Below, one piece after another: positions 17,582 through 26,322 of a stretch of DNA of 64,000 nt (position 1 is the first letter of the stretch; every line of letters starts with the position of its first letter). This DNA is from Acholeplasma equirhinis (GTDB lineage Bacteria; Bacillota_I; Bacilli_A; Acholeplasmatales; Acholeplasmataceae), in the NCBI RefSeq assembly GCF_017052655.1, contig NZ_JAFIDC010000001.1, forward strand, positions 806,001 through 870,000, read 5' to 3'. Under the pieces are notes generated by a model. The model was not told where the DNA came from and did no database searches. It saw only the letters and a program-made list of their open reading frames with translations. A program made the position numbers and the translations under genes.

Positions 17582-18461
17582 AACTATCCTTACTAAATAA
17601 TCTCGCTAACATAAATCCAAAAGGAATTAAAATAATTCCAATTAACCACATATACCATTGTTCACTAAAATTAAAAATATCAACTGGTGTCTCAGATGTT
17701 GCCATATCTACATGTAATGAAGCAATGATGTTAACTGGAGCTGCGATAATTATACCTAATATAATTTGATAAAACGTCTTTGGATATTTTTTTAAAACTA
17801 AATTTAATAACTTACCAAGTACAATAAATGCAAATATCAACCCTAATCCAACAAATAGGACATTCCAAAAGTGTGTAAAGAATAGTTCAAAGTTAATTGT
17901 TAAAACAGACTCTATCATTTCTTTACCTACGATTAAGAGTGGTCCATAATAACCAATCATTAAAAGTAACATTGTTCCAGATAACCCTGGAACAATTAAA
18001 GAAACTGAAAGAAGGATTCCAACAAAGAACCATAACACTAAACTTGTATTCGAAACATCAGTTGTTTTAAATAGCGGCAAGATAAATGTTAAGGAAATCA
18101 TTAAAACTGCAGTAACCGTAACAATGATTGCACTTTTAATGGATATTTTATCGTTCTTAGCAAGTAAGTAAATCTCCTGTATACCACCTAGGATTAAACC
18201 AATAAAAAGCAATGTTAAAGGAATTGGAATGATATAAAACACATATGCAATCGCAATAAAACCAACGAGTATGCCTAATGCAATTCCAATTAAATACTCC
18301 CAAATGGATAAAATTGCTTTAATAGGTTCCTTGGTTAATCGGTCTAATGCCTCAATTAACTTGCTGTATATATTGAAAGCGGCGGCGATCATGCCACCAC
18401 TTACACCTGGTAATATTGAACCGATACCTACAAGAGAACCTTGTAGTATTTTTTTAATCAT
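17562..18461 (-). CDS. DUF368 membrane protein, PopT-like undecaprenyl-phosphate translocase candidate
   Basis: The 299-residue polytopic membrane protein has about eight hydrophobic segments and the two hallmark DUF368 loops, GSILPGVSGGM (about residue 16) and LIVPGLSGTMLLLMIGYYGPL (about residue 147). DUF368 proteins have been described as flippases returning undecaprenyl phosphate to the cytoplasmic face. Its ATG overlaps the ptsH stop by one base, and its end overlaps the trmB remnant by 20 bases. uppP lies 0.7 kb away on the other strand. The function in a probably wall-less cell is open. Confidence 0.82.
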   Translation of the reverse strand: MIKKILQGSLVGIGSILPGVSGGMIAAAFNIYSKLIEALDRLTKEPIKAILSIWEYLIGIALGILVGFIAIAYVFYIIPIPLTLLFIGLILGGIQEIYLLAKNDKISIKSAIIVTVTAVLMISLTFILPLFKTTDVSNTSLVLWFFVGILLSVSLIVPGLSGTMLLLMIGYYGPLLIVGKEMIESVLTINFELFFTHFWNVLFVGLGLIFAFIVLGKLLNLVLKKYPKTFYQIILGIIIAAPVNIIASLHVDMATSETPVDIFNFSEQWYMWLIGIILIPFGFMLARLFSKDSYETKEN

Positions 18462-18730
18462 TATTCGATTGAGCCTAACCCTTCAGTTACCATGAAATCT
18501 GTAAGTCCTGCGATGGCTTCTTTTTCATCTGGACCAACCGCTGTAATTTCTACGATTTCACCATGGTAAATACCTAAGCTCATGACTCCCATGATACTTT
18601 TTAAATTAACTGTACGGTTAAATGCTGTTAAGCTGACTTCTGATTCATATGACATAGCTTGATTCACAAGACGTGTCGCAGGTCTTGCATGTAAACCATA
18701 TTCTGAAACAATTTTGAACTTCTGCTTCAT
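18461..18730 (-). CDS. ptsH: Phosphocarrier protein HPr
   Basis: HPr carries phosphate from Enzyme I to sugar-specific EIIA in the phosphotransferase system. In this 89-residue cytosolic protein the active-site His14 sits in GLHARPAT and the regulatory Ser45 in NLKSIMGVMSLG, so both catalytic and HPr-kinase-type regulation should be possible. It overlaps the EIIB-like gene by four bases upstream and the DUF368 gene by one base downstream. Enzyme I is not adjacent, unlike the common ptsH-ptsI arrangement. Confidence 0.95.
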   Translation of the reverse strand: MKQKFKIVSEYGLHARPATRLVNQAMSYESEVSLTAFNRTVNLKSIMGVMSLGIYHGEIVEITAVGPDEKEAIAGLTDFMVTEGLGSIE

Positions 18731-19086
18731 TTAGTTACCTCACTTTTTAGTTGATCAAGTTTTGTTTTAATGGTTACGGGATTATCCTTGATAAGGAGTT
18801 TCAACTCTTTACCACTTAACATACCGATAATGCCCATAGACTTTAGTAGAGTTTGTGATACTAACTTAGGATTTGACAAAGTTACTTTAAGTCTTTTATT
18901 ATCAAGACTTGTTTGCACAATATTACTTGCACCACCTAAAGCTTCTAGTAACGTAGAAACATCAATTGTTGGTTGAGCTTTTTCTTTATTCTGTTTTGTT
19001 TTTAAAACATAAAAAACAATAAATGCTGCCCCAAGCAGTACAACGATAGATGCGATAATTAAAGTGTAGATTTGTCCTTCGGTCAT
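18727..19086 (-). CDS. Membrane-anchored EIIB-like domain protein lacking the active cysteine
   Basis: The 119-residue protein has one N-terminal membrane helix (about residues 7-28) and a C-terminal domain resembling the glucose-family PTS IIB fold: LLEALGGASNIV…RLKVTLSNPKLV…GIIGMLSGKELKLL. In true IIB domains the phosphorylated Cys precedes the TRLRV segment; aligned by eye, this position is Asp here, so it cannot act as a normal phosphocarrier. Its direct coupling to ptsH (ATGA overlap) suggests a sensory or binding role next to HPr. The resemblance is moderate. Confidence 0.65.
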   Translation of the reverse strand: MTEGQIYTLIIASIVVLLGAAFIVFYVLKTKQNKEKAQPTIDVSTLLEALGGASNIVQTSLDNKRLKVTLSNPKLVSQTLLKSMGIIGMLSGKELKLLIKDNPVTIKTKLDQLKSEVTK

Positions 19087-19108
19087 GGTATCACGTCCCC
19101 TTGTTTTT

Positions 19109-19114
19109 ATTATA
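19109..19114 (-). promoter_or_regulatory. -10 element of the HPr operon
   Basis: TATAAT on the minus strand lies 22 bases upstream of ATG 19086, followed by the Shine-Dalgarno-like AAGGGGA. No convincing -35 was seen. Confidence 0.5.
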
Positions 19115-19156
19115 TGTTTTTTTACCTTAAATTACAATGCTTAAAACCTCCCATTA

Positions 19157-19165
19157 TGTTATAAT
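19157..19165 (+). promoter_or_regulatory. Extended -10 promoter of uppP
   Basis: TGTTATAAT (extended -10) lies 32 bases before the uppP ATG; AAAGGA is the ribosome binding site. The -35 region is poor, as expected for an extended -10 promoter. Confidence 0.65.
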
Positions 19166-19197
19166 GAGGCTAACAACTGACGTAAAGGAAAATCGCA

Positions 19198-20028
19198 ATG
19201 GAATATCTAATTGAAATATTAAAATATATCATCCTAGGAATTATTCAAGGGGTCACGGAAATCTTTCCAGTCTCATCTTCAGGACATTTAGTTATTTTCT
19301 CTCACCTTTTTATGGGTGGTGTAAACTTAGATACTGAATTGAAATTATTTTTAATGATTACAAATATGGGTTCATTCATAGCACTTGTAGTCTTCTACTT
19401 TAAAGATATTAAGGTGCTAGTTTCAGATTCTTTTGCATATGCCTTTAATCCATTATCTAGAAACGATGATAATGTCAAATCGAATTTCTTATATGCAGTT
19501 AAATTATGTATTGCTGTTATTCCACTAGGTATTGCGGGTTTACTATTTAAAGATATTTTCCCAACAGATTTACTGACAGTTGGTATCGCACTGATTGCTA
19601 CATCACTTTTATTAGCACTTGTCTTTAGTTTACGAAACGCTAAATTCCTAGAAGAATTAAATTTTAAAAATGCTGCAATTATTGGTTTATTCCAAATGTT
19701 TGCTATTGTTCCAGGACTTTCAAGATCTGGTATAACAATGGTTGGTGGTTTATCTCAAAAGGTTAGACTTTCTTATGTATTAAGATTTTCATTCTTGTCT
19801 TACATTTTAATATCTATACCTGTATCTGGACTTGGATTATATGAGGCAATAAAAAATCCAGGAACAATTGATGTTCTTGGATTCTCACTAGCTTTCTTAT
19901 TTAGTTTCATCTTCTCTTATTTAACAATCCATACCTTGAAAAAGTTTGTTCAAGTTAAAAACTTGATTTGGTTTGCAGGGTATGCATTCTTAATGGGTAT
20001 ATTCGCAATTGTCTTAAACTTTATTTAA
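19198..20028 (+). CDS. uppP: Undecaprenyl-diphosphatase
   Basis: This integral membrane phosphatase (BacA/UppP) converts undecaprenyl diphosphate to the monophosphate lipid carrier. The catalytic motifs are intact: GVTEIFPVSSSGHL (about residues 19-32) and PGLSRSGITMVGG (about residue 174). The 276-residue length and roughly eight membrane segments are typical. It stands alone on the plus strand with an extended -10 promoter, and its last eight bases overlap the end of queA on the other strand. In a cell without peptidoglycan it may serve another lipid-linked glycan pathway. Confidence 0.94.
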   Translation: MEYLIEILKYIILGIIQGVTEIFPVSSSGHLVIFSHLFMGGVNLDTELKLFLMITNMGSFIALVVFYFKDIKVLVSDSFAYAFNPLSRNDDNVKSNFLYAVKLCIAVIPLGIAGLLFKDIFPTDLLTVGIALIATSLLLALVFSLRNAKFLEELNFKNAAIIGLFQMFAIVPGLSRSGITMVGGLSQKVRLSYVLRFSFLSYILISIPVSGLGLYEAIKNPGTIDVLGFSLAFLFSFIFSYLTIHTLKKFVQVKNLIWFAGYAFLMGIFAIVLNFI

Positions 20029-21040
20029 GAAACATTGAATCACCGAACGAGAAGAATCGATATTCATTTCTAATTGCTTCATCATAAATATCTAGAATTT
20101 GTTCACGTGAATAGAATGCAGAAATTAACATAATAAGTGTTGATTTAGGTAAGTGAAAGTTTGTAATAATAGATTTCACGACTTTAAATTGATACCCTGG
20201 ATAAATAAAGATATTTGTTGAAAAATGACCAGCATGGAATTTATCATCAAAATTTGACTCTAACGTACGGACCGTTGTAGTACCAACTGCAATGATCCTT
20301 TTTTTATTTTCAACTGCTTGATTCAGTCTAACTTCTGCTTCTTTAGTAATTTCATAATCTTCATAATGCATATGATGAGATAAAACATCATCCACTTGAA
20401 CAGGTCTAAAGGTTCCTAGACCAACATGTAAAGTAATCTCAATGATTTCAATGCCTTTTTCTTTAATTTTGGCTAGTAGTTCTTTTGTAAAATGGAGTCC
20501 TGCAGTTGGTGCGGCTGCACTACCAGGATTCTCTGCATAGACAGTTTGATATCTTGATTGGTCTTTTAACTGTTCTGTAATATAAGGTGGTAATGGCATT
20601 GTGCCAAGTTTATCTAAAACTTCCAAGAAAATGCCTTGATAAACGGCCTCATAGACACGTATACCCTCTTCCTTTTCTTCGATACAAATCATTTCTAATA
20701 AACCATTACCAAACGAAATTTTAGTACCAACTTTGACACGTTTTGCAGGTTTAGTTAAGGCTTCCCATTTATTTTTAGAAGTCTCTTTTAAGAGTAAAAC
20801 TTCAATCGCTGCATTGGTTTCTTCTTTAATACCCATGAGTCTTGCAGGAATGACTTTTGTGTTATTCATGACAAGTACATCATTAGGTTCTAATTCATCA
20901 ATAATATCATAAAAATGACGATGTCTTCTCTCGCCAGTTTTTCTATCAATAACAAATAATTTAGAGTGGTCTCTTTTTTCTGCTGGATGTTGTGCAATTA
21001 AATTCTTAGGTAGATTAAAATCAAATAGATCTAGTTTCAA
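20021..21040 (-). CDS. queA: S-adenosylmethionine:tRNA ribosyltransferase-isomerase
   Basis: QueA transfers and isomerises the ribose of SAM onto preQ1 in tRNA to form epoxyqueuosine. The 339-residue protein has the family hallmarks: [23 protein letters not shown] at the N-terminus, [13 protein letters not shown] near the middle, [10 protein letters not shown], and the C-terminal [16 protein letters not shown]. Its ATG overlaps the ruvB stop by four bases in the common ruvA-ruvB-queA order. The last gene of that operon, it ends in an 8-base tail-to-tail overlap with uppP. Confidence 0.95.
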   Translation of the reverse strand: MKLDLFDFNLPKNLIAQHPAEKRDHSKLFVIDRKTGERRHRHFYDIIDELEPNDVLVMNNTKVIPARLMGIKEETNAAIEVLLLKETSKNKWEALTKPAKRVKVGTKISFGNGLLEMICIEEKEEGIRVYEAVYQGIFLEVLDKLGTMPLPPYITEQLKDQSRYQTVYAENPGSAAAPTAGLHFTKELLAKIKEKGIEIIEITLHVGLGTFRPVQVDDVLSHHMHYEDYEITKEAEVRLNQAVENKKRIIAVGTTTVRTLESNFDDKFHAGHFSTNIFIYPGYQFKVVKSIITNFHLPKSTLIMLISAFYSREQILDIYDEAIRNEYRFFSFGDSMFLK

Positions 21041-22050
21041 GTGTCTAATAGTCCTTTGTAGTATTTTTTACCAAGAACTTGATACGCAAGTTCTGTGGCT
21101 ACTCTACCCCTTGGTGTACGTTTAATATACCCTTCTTGAAGCAAGAATGGTTCATAAACTTCTTCAATCGTTCCTGGTTCTTCACCTATTGTTGAAGCAA
21201 GTGATTCAACCCCTACAGGTCCACCATTGAATCGATCAATAATCCCTCTTAAATACATATAATCTGCGTGATCTAAACCACGATTATCAATACCTAACTT
21301 ACTTAGTGCAAGTTCAGTAATTTTATAAGTGACAACAGAGTCGCTCATAATTTCAGCGAAGTCACGCACACGTCTAAATAAACGGTTAGCAATACGCGGT
21401 GTTCCACGACTTCTTTTTGCAAGTTCTAAAACAGCTTCTTCTTCAATTTCATTACCATAAACTGAAGATGTGCGTCTTACAATCATTGCAATTTCTTCTT
21501 GTGAATAGTAAGAAAGTCTTAAAACTGCTCCAAATCTTTCACGAAGTGGATGTGATAAATCACCAAATCTTGTCGTTGCACCAATTAGAGTAAATGGTGG
21601 TAACTCGATTCTGATACTTCTTGATGCATTGTCTTTATCAAGTACAATATCAAGCACGTAATCTTCCATTGCACTGTATAAAATTTCTTCAACAAATCTT
21701 GGCAGTCGATGAATTTCATCAATAAATAGCACATCACCTTGTTTAAGTGTTGTTAAAAGTGCAGCTAAATCACCAGTTTTTTCAATTGCTGGTCCGGATG
21801 TAATTTTTATATTTACACCAAGTTCATTCGCTATAATTTGTGCAAGTGTTGTTTTCCCTAACCCAGGTCCACCGTAAAGTAGAATATGGTCAAGAGATTC
21901 ACCTCGTTTTAAAGCAGCTTGAATATAAACAGATAGCATCTCTTTGACATCTGTTTGTCCAATATATTGATTTAAATATTGGGGACGAAGCATCAACTCA
22001 TCATCTTGCTTCTGACTTAAATCCCTTAATAGATCTTGTTCATTTTCCAT
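21037..22050 (-). CDS. ruvB: Holliday junction branch-migration ATPase RuvB
   Basis: RuvB is the hexameric AAA+ motor that, loaded by RuvA, moves Holliday junctions during recombination repair. Walker A is [13 protein letters not shown] (about residue 63), Walker B is DEIHRL, the sensor motif is [18 protein letters not shown], and the C-terminal winged helix carries RTPRGRVAT. The 337-residue length is normal. It lies nine bases after ruvA. No ruvC is in the window. Confidence 0.96.
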   Translation of the reverse strand: MENEQDLLRDLSQKQDDELMLRPQYLNQYIGQTDVKEMLSVYIQAALKRGESLDHILLYGGPGLGKTTLAQIIANELGVNIKITSGPAIEKTGDLAALLTTLKQGDVLFIDEIHRLPRFVEEILYSAMEDYVLDIVLDKDNASRSIRIELPPFTLIGATTRFGDLSHPLRERFGAVLRLSYYSQEEIAMIVRRTSSVYGNEIEEEAVLELAKRSRGTPRIANRLFRRVRDFAEIMSDSVVTYKITELALSKLGIDNRGLDHADYMYLRGIIDRFNGGPVGVESLASTIGEEPGTIEEVYEPFLLQEGYIKRTPRGRVATELAYQVLGKKYYKGLLDT

Positions 22051-22059
22051 TTTAAGTCC

Positions 22060-22620
22060 TCATCGTAAAAGATATGCAAGTGCTTCTTTTAATGCACTTT
22101 CGACTGATTGATCAATATTAATATTTTTTAGTGCTTTCTTAATATCATTCTTGTTATAACCAAGTGCTTCAAGTGCAGCAATCACATCTTTTGAATTATC
22201 ATCAAGTAATCTTAAATCAGTACCCTCATCAACAAGTTTACCTTTAAGATCAAGAATAATTTGTTGGGCAGACTTCATACCAATTCCTGGGAATTTCGTT
22301 AAATATTTAGCATCACTTGTTTCAATTGCTTCAACTATTCTATTTGAATCATCAAAAGCAACAATTGAAAGTGCACTCTTCGGTCCGATACCTGAAACAC
22401 TAATTAATTTTTGGAATAATTTTAATGTTTCTTCATCTTTAAATCCATATAGTGCAAAAATATCTTCTCTGACATGAAGATATGTATAAACAACCACTTC
22501 ATCATCTAAATGATATTGATATGGTGTTGGACTTAAAATTAAATATCCAATCCCTTGGTTGTCAATAATAATATGTTCTGGTGAAACCTTTTTAACAATT
22601 CCTTTAATATATCCGTACAT
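22060..22620 (-). CDS. ruvA: Holliday junction DNA helicase subunit RuvA
   Basis: RuvA binds the four-way junction and recruits RuvB. The N-terminal OB fold starts MYGYIKGIVKKV, the helix-hairpin-helix region includes VSGIGPKSALSI and FPGIGMKSAQQI, and the C-terminal domain III (ALEALGYNKNDIKKALKNI) contacts RuvB. ATG 22620, with AAGGTGG upstream, gives 186 residues and is preferred over the in-frame TTG at 22635 that overlaps the ribosome binding site. It is the first gene of ruvAB-queA, with an extended -10 promoter. Confidence 0.94.
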   Translation of the reverse strand: MYGYIKGIVKKVSPEHIIIDNQGIGYLILSPTPYQYHLDDEVVVYTYLHVREDIFALYGFKDEETLKLFQKLISVSGIGPKSALSIVAFDDSNRIVEAIETSDAKYLTKFPGIGMKSAQQIILDLKGKLVDEGTDLRLLDDNSKDVIAALEALGYNKNDIKKALKNINIDQSVESALKEALAYLLR

Positions 22621-22652
22621 GACTTCCACCTTCAAAGTATTCGTTCTAAAAT

Positions 22653-22689
22653 ATTATATCATTTTTTGTTATCTTTATTATGTTATAAT
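22653..22689. promoter_or_regulatory. Divergent extended -10 promoters of ruvA and the coiled-coil gene
   Basis: Two extended -10 elements point away from each other: TGATATAAT on the minus strand (TATAAT at 22653-22658) for ruvA, and TGTTATAAT on the plus strand (22681-22689) for the coiled-coil gene. The cores are only 25 bases apart, so the -35 regions overlap and polymerases would compete. Confidence 0.65.
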
Positions 22690-22708
22690 AAATTTAGTAG
22701 GTGAAAGA

Positions 22709-25700
22709 ATGACCTTTGAATTTGTTACAGAAGCGATTAACAACTTAAAAAATCTAGCAAGTAAAGACAAGAAATATAAAGCAATTACTGATAGAATAGC
22801 AACCTTACTCCAAGATTTATCTAAGGAGTTTTTAGCATTTAAGGAAACGCATGAAAAAGTAACAAGAGATACAAAGCATGCACATTTAATTACCAAACAA
22901 AATCATCAAGATAAGATGAAAGTTTTACGCGAAAACTACGCTTTATTTGAAAAAGATACGAAAGATAAAATTAAAGCCTTATATCTTGCAAAAGATAGAA
23001 ACATCGAAACATTAAAATTAAAAACTTCAAAAGATATCGACAAATTCAACCATGAAATTAACGAACTTGAAGAAAAGTTAAATTTACTTAATAAACAAGC
23101 ATTAACAACTAAGTCTAAAGATTTAGCTTATATTGAAAAAGTCATTGCAGACATCAAAAAACAAAGTGCGAAATCCATGCACCAAATTAAACAAAACGCT
23201 GCAAGTGAACTCGTAAAAGTTGAAGCGAAATATCAAGAAGATGTTTTAGTGATTCAAAAAAATCAAGAAGCATTTGAACAAAACATGAAACTTGAAAAAG
23301 AACGCATTGTCACATCAAAAGCTTTATATCGCGAACAATCCGATTCCAAATATTTAAGTGTTAAAAATGATTATCATCAAGCTTCTACCGCTTTTAATAA
23401 AAAGGTAGACCAATTAAAGAAGAAAAAAGATGATGCATCAAATAAATTAAAATCTAGATATCAAGAATCTTTAGTACCAATTGATCTTGAATTAAAAGCT
23501 TTAGAACAATCTTATCAAGATTTAAAGTCTGAACATGAAAGAATATATTCTGAAAAGATTGAAACGCATAAAAATCAGATTTCAGTCATTATTGAAAAGT
23601 ACAATCAAAAGAAAGAACAAATCATCAAGGAAACAAGTGAATCAATTACTTTATATAACTCAAAGTTATCAGCATTCCGTGAAGCATTAATTAAAGATCG
23701 TGCTGAACAACAAAAAGAATATAAAGAACAAAGAAATCTTGCTAACAATGAAGATGAAAGAAAACTACTCTATAAGGAATTTTCTATAATCACAAGAGCT
23801 CAAGATGCTGAACTCAATAAACAAGTCCAAAGAACAAAAAAAGATACCGTAACTAAGACTAGAGAACAGTACCAAAAATTAAATCAAGCTGAAATTGAAT
23901 TTTTAGAAGATCGCTCTAAATGGCGTATTGAAGGTAAAATCTTACTCATAAACGAAAAATTAGAAAACTATTATAACGAACAAAATTATCAATATAAAGC
24001 AAGAGAAATCGAAACTAAGTTAAAGAAATTAAAACTGAATTTAGACCACGATTTAGAGCTTCTTGATATTAAACATCTTGAAGCAATCGCTCCACTTGAT
24101 AAAGATTTAGCTGTTGCAAATGCAATCTCTGAACGTGATATTAATTTACTTTCAAATGATACAAACTATCACTTAAACCACTTCCAACATCAAGAAGATA
24201 CGATTGATCATAAAATATTCCTATATCAACTTGAATGTCAGGAACAATTAGAAAAACTTAGAATTAAACTTGAGTATGATAAAAATGTTTTAATGATGAC
24301 TGAACAATTATCTTTAGAAAAAGAAACTGTCATTTTAGAACAACGTTTAAAAAATCAAGAACTTAAACAGAATTTAACTTTAAGTACATTTGAGGTTACA
24401 AACCTTACAAATGAACTTGAATTTTTACTTGAAAAAACTCAGCTTTCTACAGAAATTAACTACAAGATTAAAGAACAGAAAATTTTAAATGACTCATATC
24501 ATGACGAGACATCATCCTTTGTTTCAGATTTAGATCAAGAAATAAAATTCGAAAATGATAAAGTTTACTATCAAGATCAATTGTCTCAAATTGATACCGA
24601 AATGGTTGTCTTAAATAAAGAGTTAGATATCATTCATTCAAGAATCCACTACCTCTTCAATCAAGTGTACATTGTTTATAATGTGCACCATCATTTCATG
24701 TTAGAACTTATTAATTTATATCAATTGCCTGCTCACCCTGAAGATGTTAAACAATATATTACACTCTATTTAGAAGTCTTTAGAGAATTATCAAATATCC
24801 AAACATCCGCAATTGATGAATTTCTAGTTGATATGCAATCATATCATGAAACTAGATTCAATGATTTAACAAATCATCATTATCAAACTAACCTTAAAGT
24901 TTTAACAACAAATTTTCAAACATCAATGAAAGCACTAGATGATGAACTCAATGGATATAATGTTGAAATTCAGAAAATTGATAATCAAATCATGGTTTTA
25001 GAATCTAATATCGACCGCATTCAATCAAAAATTAATGTACTAGAAATTAAACAATCTGAAATTCAAGATAAAAAAGAAAATAAGAAATATCAAGTTGAAA
25101 TCGAAGACCTTCAGAAACAAATTAATTCAATCGAAACCGAGATGCAAAAACTTGATAAAGAAATTCAAAAGTTCAATAAACCAATGGATAAGATTAAAAC
25201 TTTAAAAGATAATCTATCGCGTCAATTTGAACTTGAAAAAGATAATTTAATTTCTCAACAACAAAAAGATACTAAAATTTACTTCCAACAACTTACATTC
25301 TATAAGAACTTAATGAAGAAATTAAGTACACTCTTTGTAAACTATGAATCTAAAATTGGACCATTAACTGAAAAACTAAATCAACCAATTTATTTAACCG
25401 AAGATATGATTAAAGAATACGAGAAAAACTTTAAACGTTTAGAAGCATCGTTTGAAAAACAATCTCATGTCTTATATCAATCATTGTTAAAGGGTTCTAT
25501 TCTTCTTTTTGAGAAACTCAATAAGGATCAATCTAATTTAAAGTCAAACTTCCTTAAAGAACAAAAAGATGATTTGGAAGCTCATGAGAAAATATTACTT
25601 ACCAATCGAAATGCACTCGATCTTTATCGAAACCGATTAAAAGCTCAACTCGCATCCCTTGAAAAAGAGAAAATCTTATCAATTGAAACATCAATTGAAA

Positions 25701-26281
25701 ATATCAAACAAACAAAATTGAGTGAAATCGAAACACTTAAAAATCAAATTAAAGCCTTTGAAACTCAAATTCTTCAAACAGAAGAAAAGATCAAGAATGA
25801 ACTTATTTTAATTGATTCAAACCTAACTTCAGTGATTACTCAACTTGATGTTGAATTCCAAAAGAACTTAACAAAGAGTGCTGACACCTTCATGAAGTCT
25901 AATCAAAAAGCAAACGACCAAATGGATTTAAAGATTAAAAATCTTAAATCCTTAGAAGAAACGACTCAACTTAAAAATGGTTTATTAAATACTAGATTCC
26001 AACAAACTGAAGTCAAATTAAACGAACAACTAAAAGAAAAACTAGCATCTTATTTAGATCAAACAACTAAGAAAAATTTACTTCATCAAAAACGCCTAAC
26101 ATCAATTGAACAAGAACTTAAACAAAGTTATGAAAAGAAAGAATCCATGATTCTTTCATTCAAGAAAAAGAGTGAGCATAATGCAAATCAAATTCAAGTT
26201 GAAGAAAAACGCATGCTTGATAAGGATTTAAAGGATGCAAACCAAAGTTATCAGTTTAAACAAAGAACATTAAAAGTCTAA
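22709..26281 (+). CDS. Giant coiled-coil protein of unknown function (1190 aa)
   Basis: The protein is almost entirely Lys/Glu/Gln/Leu-rich heptad sequence, predicted as long coiled coils with few prolines or glycines. No Walker motifs, signal peptide or membrane segment is visible, so it is not an SMC ATPase and should be cytoplasmic. A less charged stretch at about residues 645-720 (HYLFNQVYIVYNVHHHF…) may form a hinge. The frame is open from 22559, but ATG 22709, with AGGTGA just upstream and an extended -10 promoter, is clearly the start. It is a single-gene unit with a terminator, divergent from ruvAB-queA. A filament or scaffold role is speculation. Confidence 0.85.
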   Translation: MTFEFVTEAINNLKNLASKDKKYKAITDRIATLLQDLSKEFLAFKETHEKVTRDTKHAHLITKQNHQDKMKVLRENYALFEKDTKDKIKALYLAKDRNIETLKLKTSKDIDKFNHEINELEEKLNLLNKQALTTKSKDLAYIEKVIADIKKQSAKSMHQIKQNAASELVKVEAKYQEDVLVIQKNQEAFEQNMKLEKERIVTSKALYREQSDSKYLSVKNDYHQASTAFNKKVDQLKKKKDDASNKLKSRYQESLVPIDLELKALEQSYQDLKSEHERIYSEKIETHKNQISVIIEKYNQKKEQIIKETSESITLYNSKLSAFREALIKDRAEQQKEYKEQRNLANNEDERKLLYKEFSIITRAQDAELNKQVQRTKKDTVTKTREQYQKLNQAEIEFLEDRSKWRIEGKILLINEKLENYYNEQNYQYKAREIETKLKKLKLNLDHDLELLDIKHLEAIAPLDKDLAVANAISERDINLLSNDTNYHLNHFQHQEDTIDHKIFLYQLECQEQLEKLRIKLEYDKNVLMMTEQLSLEKETVILEQRLKNQELKQNLTLSTFEVTNLTNELEFLLEKTQLSTEINYKIKEQKILNDSYHDETSSFVSDLDQEIKFENDKVYYQDQLSQIDTEMVVLNKELDIIHSRIHYLFNQVYIVYNVHHHFMLELINLYQLPAHPEDVKQYITLYLEVFRELSNIQTSAIDEFLVDMQSYHETRFNDLTNHHYQTNLKVLTTNFQTSMKALDDELNGYNVEIQKIDNQIMVLESNIDRIQSKINVLEIKQSEIQDKKENKKYQVEIEDLQKQINSIETEMQKLDKEIQKFNKPMDKIKTLKDNLSRQFELEKDNLISQQQKDTKIYFQQLTFYKNLMKKLSTLFVNYESKIGPLTEKLNQPIYLTEDMIKEYEKNFKRLEASFEKQSHVLYQSLLKGSILLFEKLNKDQSNLKSNFLKEQKDDLEAHEKILLTNRNALDLYRNRLKAQLASLEKEKILSIETSIENIKQTKLSEIETLKNQIKAFETQILQTEEKIKNELILIDSNLTSVITQLDVEFQKNLTKSADTFMKSNQKANDQMDLKIKNLKSLEETTQLKNGLLNTRFQQTEVKLNEQLKEKLASYLDQTTKKNLLHQKRLTSIEQELKQSYEKKESMILSFKKKSEHNANQIQVEEKRMLDKDLKDANQSYQFKQRTLKV

Positions 26282-26282
26282 T

Positions 26283-26311
26283 AAAAAATCCCTCGTTTTG
26301 AGGGATTTTTT
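26283..26311. terminator. Bidirectional terminator between the coiled-coil gene and obg
   Basis: AAAAAATCCCTC / GAGGGATTTTTT forms a 12-bp stem with a five-base loop and T runs on both strands, serving the two convergent genes. Confidence 0.92.
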
Positions 26312-26322
26312 CATCTTTATAA

